Source: an uncultured Treponema sp. (lineage in GTDB: Bacteria > Spirochaetota > Spirochaetia > Treponematales > Treponemataceae). Taken from it: 6,704 nucleotides of DNA. Positions within the stretch are counted from its first letter, which is position 1. Each line of letters begins with the position of its first letter. The stretch is from assembly GCA_905373565.1 (NCBI GenBank), contig CAJPTT010000135.1:1-6704 (forward strand), read 5' to 3'. The notes under the pieces were generated by a model that worked only from the letters and a program-made list of their open reading frames with translations, was not told where the DNA came from and searched no databases. The position numbers and the translations under genes were made by a program. Positions 4,829 through 6,704 of this stretch are shown piece after piece.

Positions 4829-5350
4829 TTACCCCCAGACATCCGTAATAGACTTTCCGCGGTTCTTAGCAATCGTTTTAGCATCCATTAATCCCGATGC
4901 AGCCTCGAAAGTCGCCCGCACAACATTTACTGCGGAGTTTGACCCCAAGGATTTTGAAAGAACATTCGCTGCTCCGGCTGCTTCCATAATCGCACGAATA
5001 GTACCGCCTGCGATAATTCCCGTACCTGAACGGGCAGGGCGAAGCAATACCGAAGAACCCTTGAACTTAGCCTGCACTTCATGCGGAATAGTGCCGTTTT
5101 TCAGCGGGATATAAATCATATTGGCTTTTGCCTTTTCAATGCTCTTCTTAATGGCCTGGCTTACATCATTCGCCTTGCCAAAGCCGTATCCCACATGTCC
5201 ATTCTGATCACCAACAACCGTTAAAGCGGAAAAAGAGAAACGGCGGCCGCCCTTTACAACCTTTGCAGTCCGGTTTAACTTAACCAGCTTTTCTACCAGT
5301 TCCTTCTCGCGATGCGAACTGTCTCTGTTAAAATCTTTCTGACGATCCAT
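4829..5350 (-). CDS. rpsE: 30S ribosomal protein S5
   Basis: S5 (uS5) lies at the mRNA entrance of the 30S subunit. It contributes to translational fidelity, and its loop borders the spectinomycin-binding helix 34. The 173-residue product has both family domains: the N-terminal double-stranded-RNA-binding-like fold (about 15-80) and the C-terminal S5 domain (about 90-165). The spectinomycin loop VVKGGRRFSFSALTVVGD (31-48) is intact with the Lys-Gly-Gly of sensitive strains; Arg37 replaces the Ile seen in E. coli. Also visible are HVGYGFGKANDVSQAI (52-67), LLRPARSGTGIIAGGTIRAI (102-121) and the SNSAVNVVRAT region (138-147). The AGGAG site (5356-5360) overlaps the rplR stop, 5 bases before the ATG. 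Confidence 0.99.
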   Translation of the reverse strand: MDRQKDFNRDSSHREKELVEKLVKLNRTAKVVKGGRRFSFSALTVVGDQNGHVGYGFGKANDVSQAIKKSIEKAKANMIYIPLKNGTIPHEVQAKFKGSSVLLRPARSGTGIIAGGTIRAIMEAAGAANVLSKSLGSNSAVNVVRATFEAASGLMDAKTIAKNRGKSITDVWG

Positions 5351-5358
5351 ATCCGCTC

Positions 5359-5721
5359 CTAGAAATTTATTCCCGCTTTCCGGGCACCGTCTGCAACTGC
5401 CTGTACCACACCGTGATACAGATAACCGTTCCGATCAAAAACAACTGTCGTAATATTCTTTTCCTTGAGGCGGCGACCGAGTTCTTCCCCGATCTTTGCC
5501 CCTGATTCAGTGTTTGCCTTCAACGGCTTAAAATCTTTTTCAAGCGTTGAAACTGAAGCGATGGTAATGCGTGCATCATCATCGATAACCTGCACTGAAA
5601 TATTCTTATTACTGCGGAACACAGTCATACGCGGACGTTCAGCTGTTCCATAAATCCGTTTACGGATATGAACTTTACGCTTAAATCTCTTTCTATCTTT
5701 CTCGATTCGCTTTTTAAACAT
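5359..5721 (-). CDS. rplR: 50S ribosomal protein L18
   Basis: L18 (uL18) binds 5S rRNA together with L5 and L25 and helps dock it on the central protuberance. The 120-residue product is of normal length. The first 25 residues are strongly basic (KKRIEKDRKRFKRKVHIRKR), the rRNA-binding arm. The conserved ERPRMTVFRSNKNISVQVIDDD (28-49) is split between a loop and a strand, and the C-terminus FDRNGYLYHGVVQAVADGAR (95-114) ending in KAGINF is diagnostic. An AAGGA ribosome binding site (5730-5734) overlaps the rplF stop, 8 bases before the ATG. Spacing to rplF is 11 bases. Confidence 0.98.
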   Translation of the reverse strand: MFKKRIEKDRKRFKRKVHIRKRIYGTAERPRMTVFRSNKNISVQVIDDDARITIASVSTLEKDFKPLKANTESGAKIGEELGRRLKEKNITTVVFDRNGYLYHGVVQAVADGARKAGINF

Positions 5722-5732
5722 AGTACCTATCC

Positions 5733-6275
5733 TTATTTAACACCGGTCTTACCGACTTTGCGTTTAATGACTTCGGTTTCATAACGGATACCCTTCCCCT
5801 TGTAGGGTTCGGGTAATCTGAGTTTACGGATCTGCGCTGCAAATTCGCCGACTTTTTCCTTATCAATACCGGAGATAATAATTTTATTTCCCTGCGGTTC
5901 AACCTTTACTTCAATGCCTTCGGGGATCAATGCGATAAAATCGTTTGAATACCCCAAAGCCATTACCAACAGTTTGCCCTGCACTTCGGCACGGTAACCG
6001 ACGCCGTTAACAACCAAGGTTTTAGAAAAGCCCTGACTGACGCCCACGACCATATTGTGAATTAAATTCCGATACAACCCGTGAAACGAGCGGGCTTCTT
6101 TACTATCGTTTACCCGCGTTACGGAAACCTCAGAGTTTTCAAGCTTTACCTGTACCAGCGAATTATAGGTACGGGAAAGTTTCCCTTTGGGGCCTTCAAC
6201 GGTCAACGCACCATCGGCAATATTGATTTTTACTCCGGCAGGAACAGCTACCGGAAGCTTTCCAATTCTTGACAC
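5733..6275 (-). CDS. rplF: 50S ribosomal protein L6, GTG start
   Basis: L6 (uL6) binds near the sarcin-ricin loop and the L7/L12 stalk base, close to the factor-binding site of the 50S subunit. The 180-residue product has two related domains of about 80 residues each. It begins SRIGKLPVAVPAGVKI (2-17), contains SFHGLYRNLIHNMVVGVSQG (63-82) and GVGYRAEVQG (91-100), and ends with the L6 signature LPEPYKGKGIRYETEVI (154-170) and a basic tail. The start codon is GTG (6273-6275), with a perfect AGGAGG (6281-6286) 5 bases upstream that overlaps the rpsH TAG stop. This and the family N-terminus fix the start. Confidence 0.98.
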   Translation of the reverse strand: MSRIGKLPVAVPAGVKINIADGALTVEGPKGKLSRTYNSLVQVKLENSEVSVTRVNDSKEARSFHGLYRNLIHNMVVGVSQGFSKTLVVNGVGYRAEVQGKLLVMALGYSNDFIALIPEGIEVKVEPQGNKIIISGIDKEKVGEFAAQIRKLRLPEPYKGKGIRYETEVIKRKVGKTGVK

Positions 6276-6284
6276 ACTCGCCTC

Positions 6285-6683
6285 CTACCAAACTTTGCAG
6301 ATAAGCTCGCCGCCAACCTGCTTTTCGCTTGCGTGCTTGCCGGTGATAACGCCCACCGAAGTTGAAAGAATAAGAGTACCATACCCGTTATATACGCGGG
6401 GAAGCATCTTATATCCTGAATATACGCGGCGTCCGGGTGTAGACACTTTTTCAATACCATGGATAACGGGTAATTCATTATCATCGTATTTTAAGAACAT
6501 CCGGATCGTACTTGCACCGGCTTCGTTAAGTCTTTTAAAGTTCTTAATGAAACCTTCGGTTTTCAAAATCTTCACAATTTCAAGTTTTAACTTTGAAGAA
6601 GGCACATCGACTTTCTCATGACCGGCTGCCGCTGCATTCCGAATCTTTGTAAGCATATCTGCGACGGGATCTGAAACGCTCAT
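6285..6683 (-). CDS. rpsH: 30S ribosomal protein S8
   Basis: S8 (uS8) binds helix 21 of 16S rRNA, is central to 30S platform assembly, and in E. coli is the translational repressor of the spc operon. The 132-residue product has the expected length. It begins SVSDPVADMLTKIRNA (2-17), shows the EGFIKNF strand (43-49), the GIEKVSTPGRRVY region (76-88) and the highly conserved C-terminus STSVGVITGKHASEKQVGGE (107-126), ending LICKVW. A strong AGGAGGT site (6689-6695) lies 5 bases before the ATG. Whether S8 autoregulates here cannot be judged, since the E. coli target lies around rplE, outside the window. Confidence 0.98.
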   Translation of the reverse strand: MSVSDPVADMLTKIRNAAAAGHEKVDVPSSKLKLEIVKILKTEGFIKNFKRLNEAGASTIRMFLKYDDNELPVIHGIEKVSTPGRRVYSGYKMLPRVYNGYGTLILSTSVGVITGKHASEKQVGGELICKVW

Positions 6684-6693
6684 TTTCTACCTC

Positions 6694-6704
6694 CTACCAA
6701 CTTG
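6694..6704 (-). CDS. rpsN: 3' end of the preceding gene, probably 30S ribosomal protein S14 (partial)
   Basis: The last 11 bases, read on the minus strand, give the codons AGT TGG TAG (Ser-Trp-stop) after two bases of a further codon. S14 (uS14) proteins characteristically end in Ser-Trp, and rpsN precedes rpsH in the conserved spc order, so this is most likely its C-terminus. The stop codon overlaps the rpsH ribosome binding site in the same TAGGAGG arrangement seen between rpsH and rplF. Only two residues are visible, so the call depends mainly on context. Confidence 0.6.

Noticed and set aside
4695..5114. Plus-strand 139-codon open frame
   Set aside because: It is antisense to rpmD and rpsE. 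The apparent protein character only mirrors the codon bias of rpsE on the other strand.
6187..6621. Plus-strand 144-codon open frame
   Set aside because: It is antisense to rplF and rpsH and has no recognisable domain. It is explained as a complement of well-conserved genes.
1..6704. A novel defence, mobile or biosynthetic system
   Set aside because: All but about 300 bases are accounted for by core ribosomal, secretion and transcription genes in conserved order. No transposase, integrase, nuclease, toxin or attachment-site signal is visible.

Overview
The window is the distal part of the S10-spc-alpha ribosomal protein cluster of a spirochaete, most likely a Treponema. Every recognised gene lies on the minus strand, so transcription runs from high to low coordinates. 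The assignment rests on the gene order (secY followed directly by rpmJ, with no adk, map or infA between; rpsK followed directly by rpoA, with no rpsD) and on the protein sequences: the RNA polymerase alpha subunit looks treponemal and rplQ is followed by a small basic protein. The base composition is moderate, which fits an oral treponeme of the T. vincentii/T. medium type better than the low-GC T. denticola or the higher-GC T. pallidum. The species call is inference.

Layout in transcription order. Positions 6704-6694 hold what appears to be the last codons of rpsN. The rest of the spc block follows: rpsH, rplF, rplR, rpsE, rpmD, rplO and secY (6683-2851). Spacing is very tight: several Shine-Dalgarno sequences sit on the previous gene's stop codon, and rpmD and rplO share one base. 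After secY comes a strong hairpin terminator (2779-2813), then the only substantial non-coding stretch (2655-2850). This holds a 24-bp palindrome, an AT-rich -10-like stretch, a short degenerate inverted repeat and a long two-part hairpin touching the rpmJ ribosome binding site. The alpha block follows: rpmJ, rpsM, rpsK, rpoA and rplQ, then a 62-residue basic protein of unknown function as last gene, and a symmetrical terminator at 14-43.

Together the genes supply 30S proteins (S8, S5, S13, S11 and the end of S14), 50S proteins (L6, L18, L30, L15, L36, L17), the SecY translocon channel and the RNA polymerase alpha subunit. This is a core housekeeping operon. I see no mobile element, CRISPR array, tRNA, rRNA or defence system. 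The points most worth a second look are the uncharacterised terminal gene and the structured secY-rpmJ spacer, which probably separates the spc and alpha transcripts and may be a regulatory leader or a dispersed repeat.
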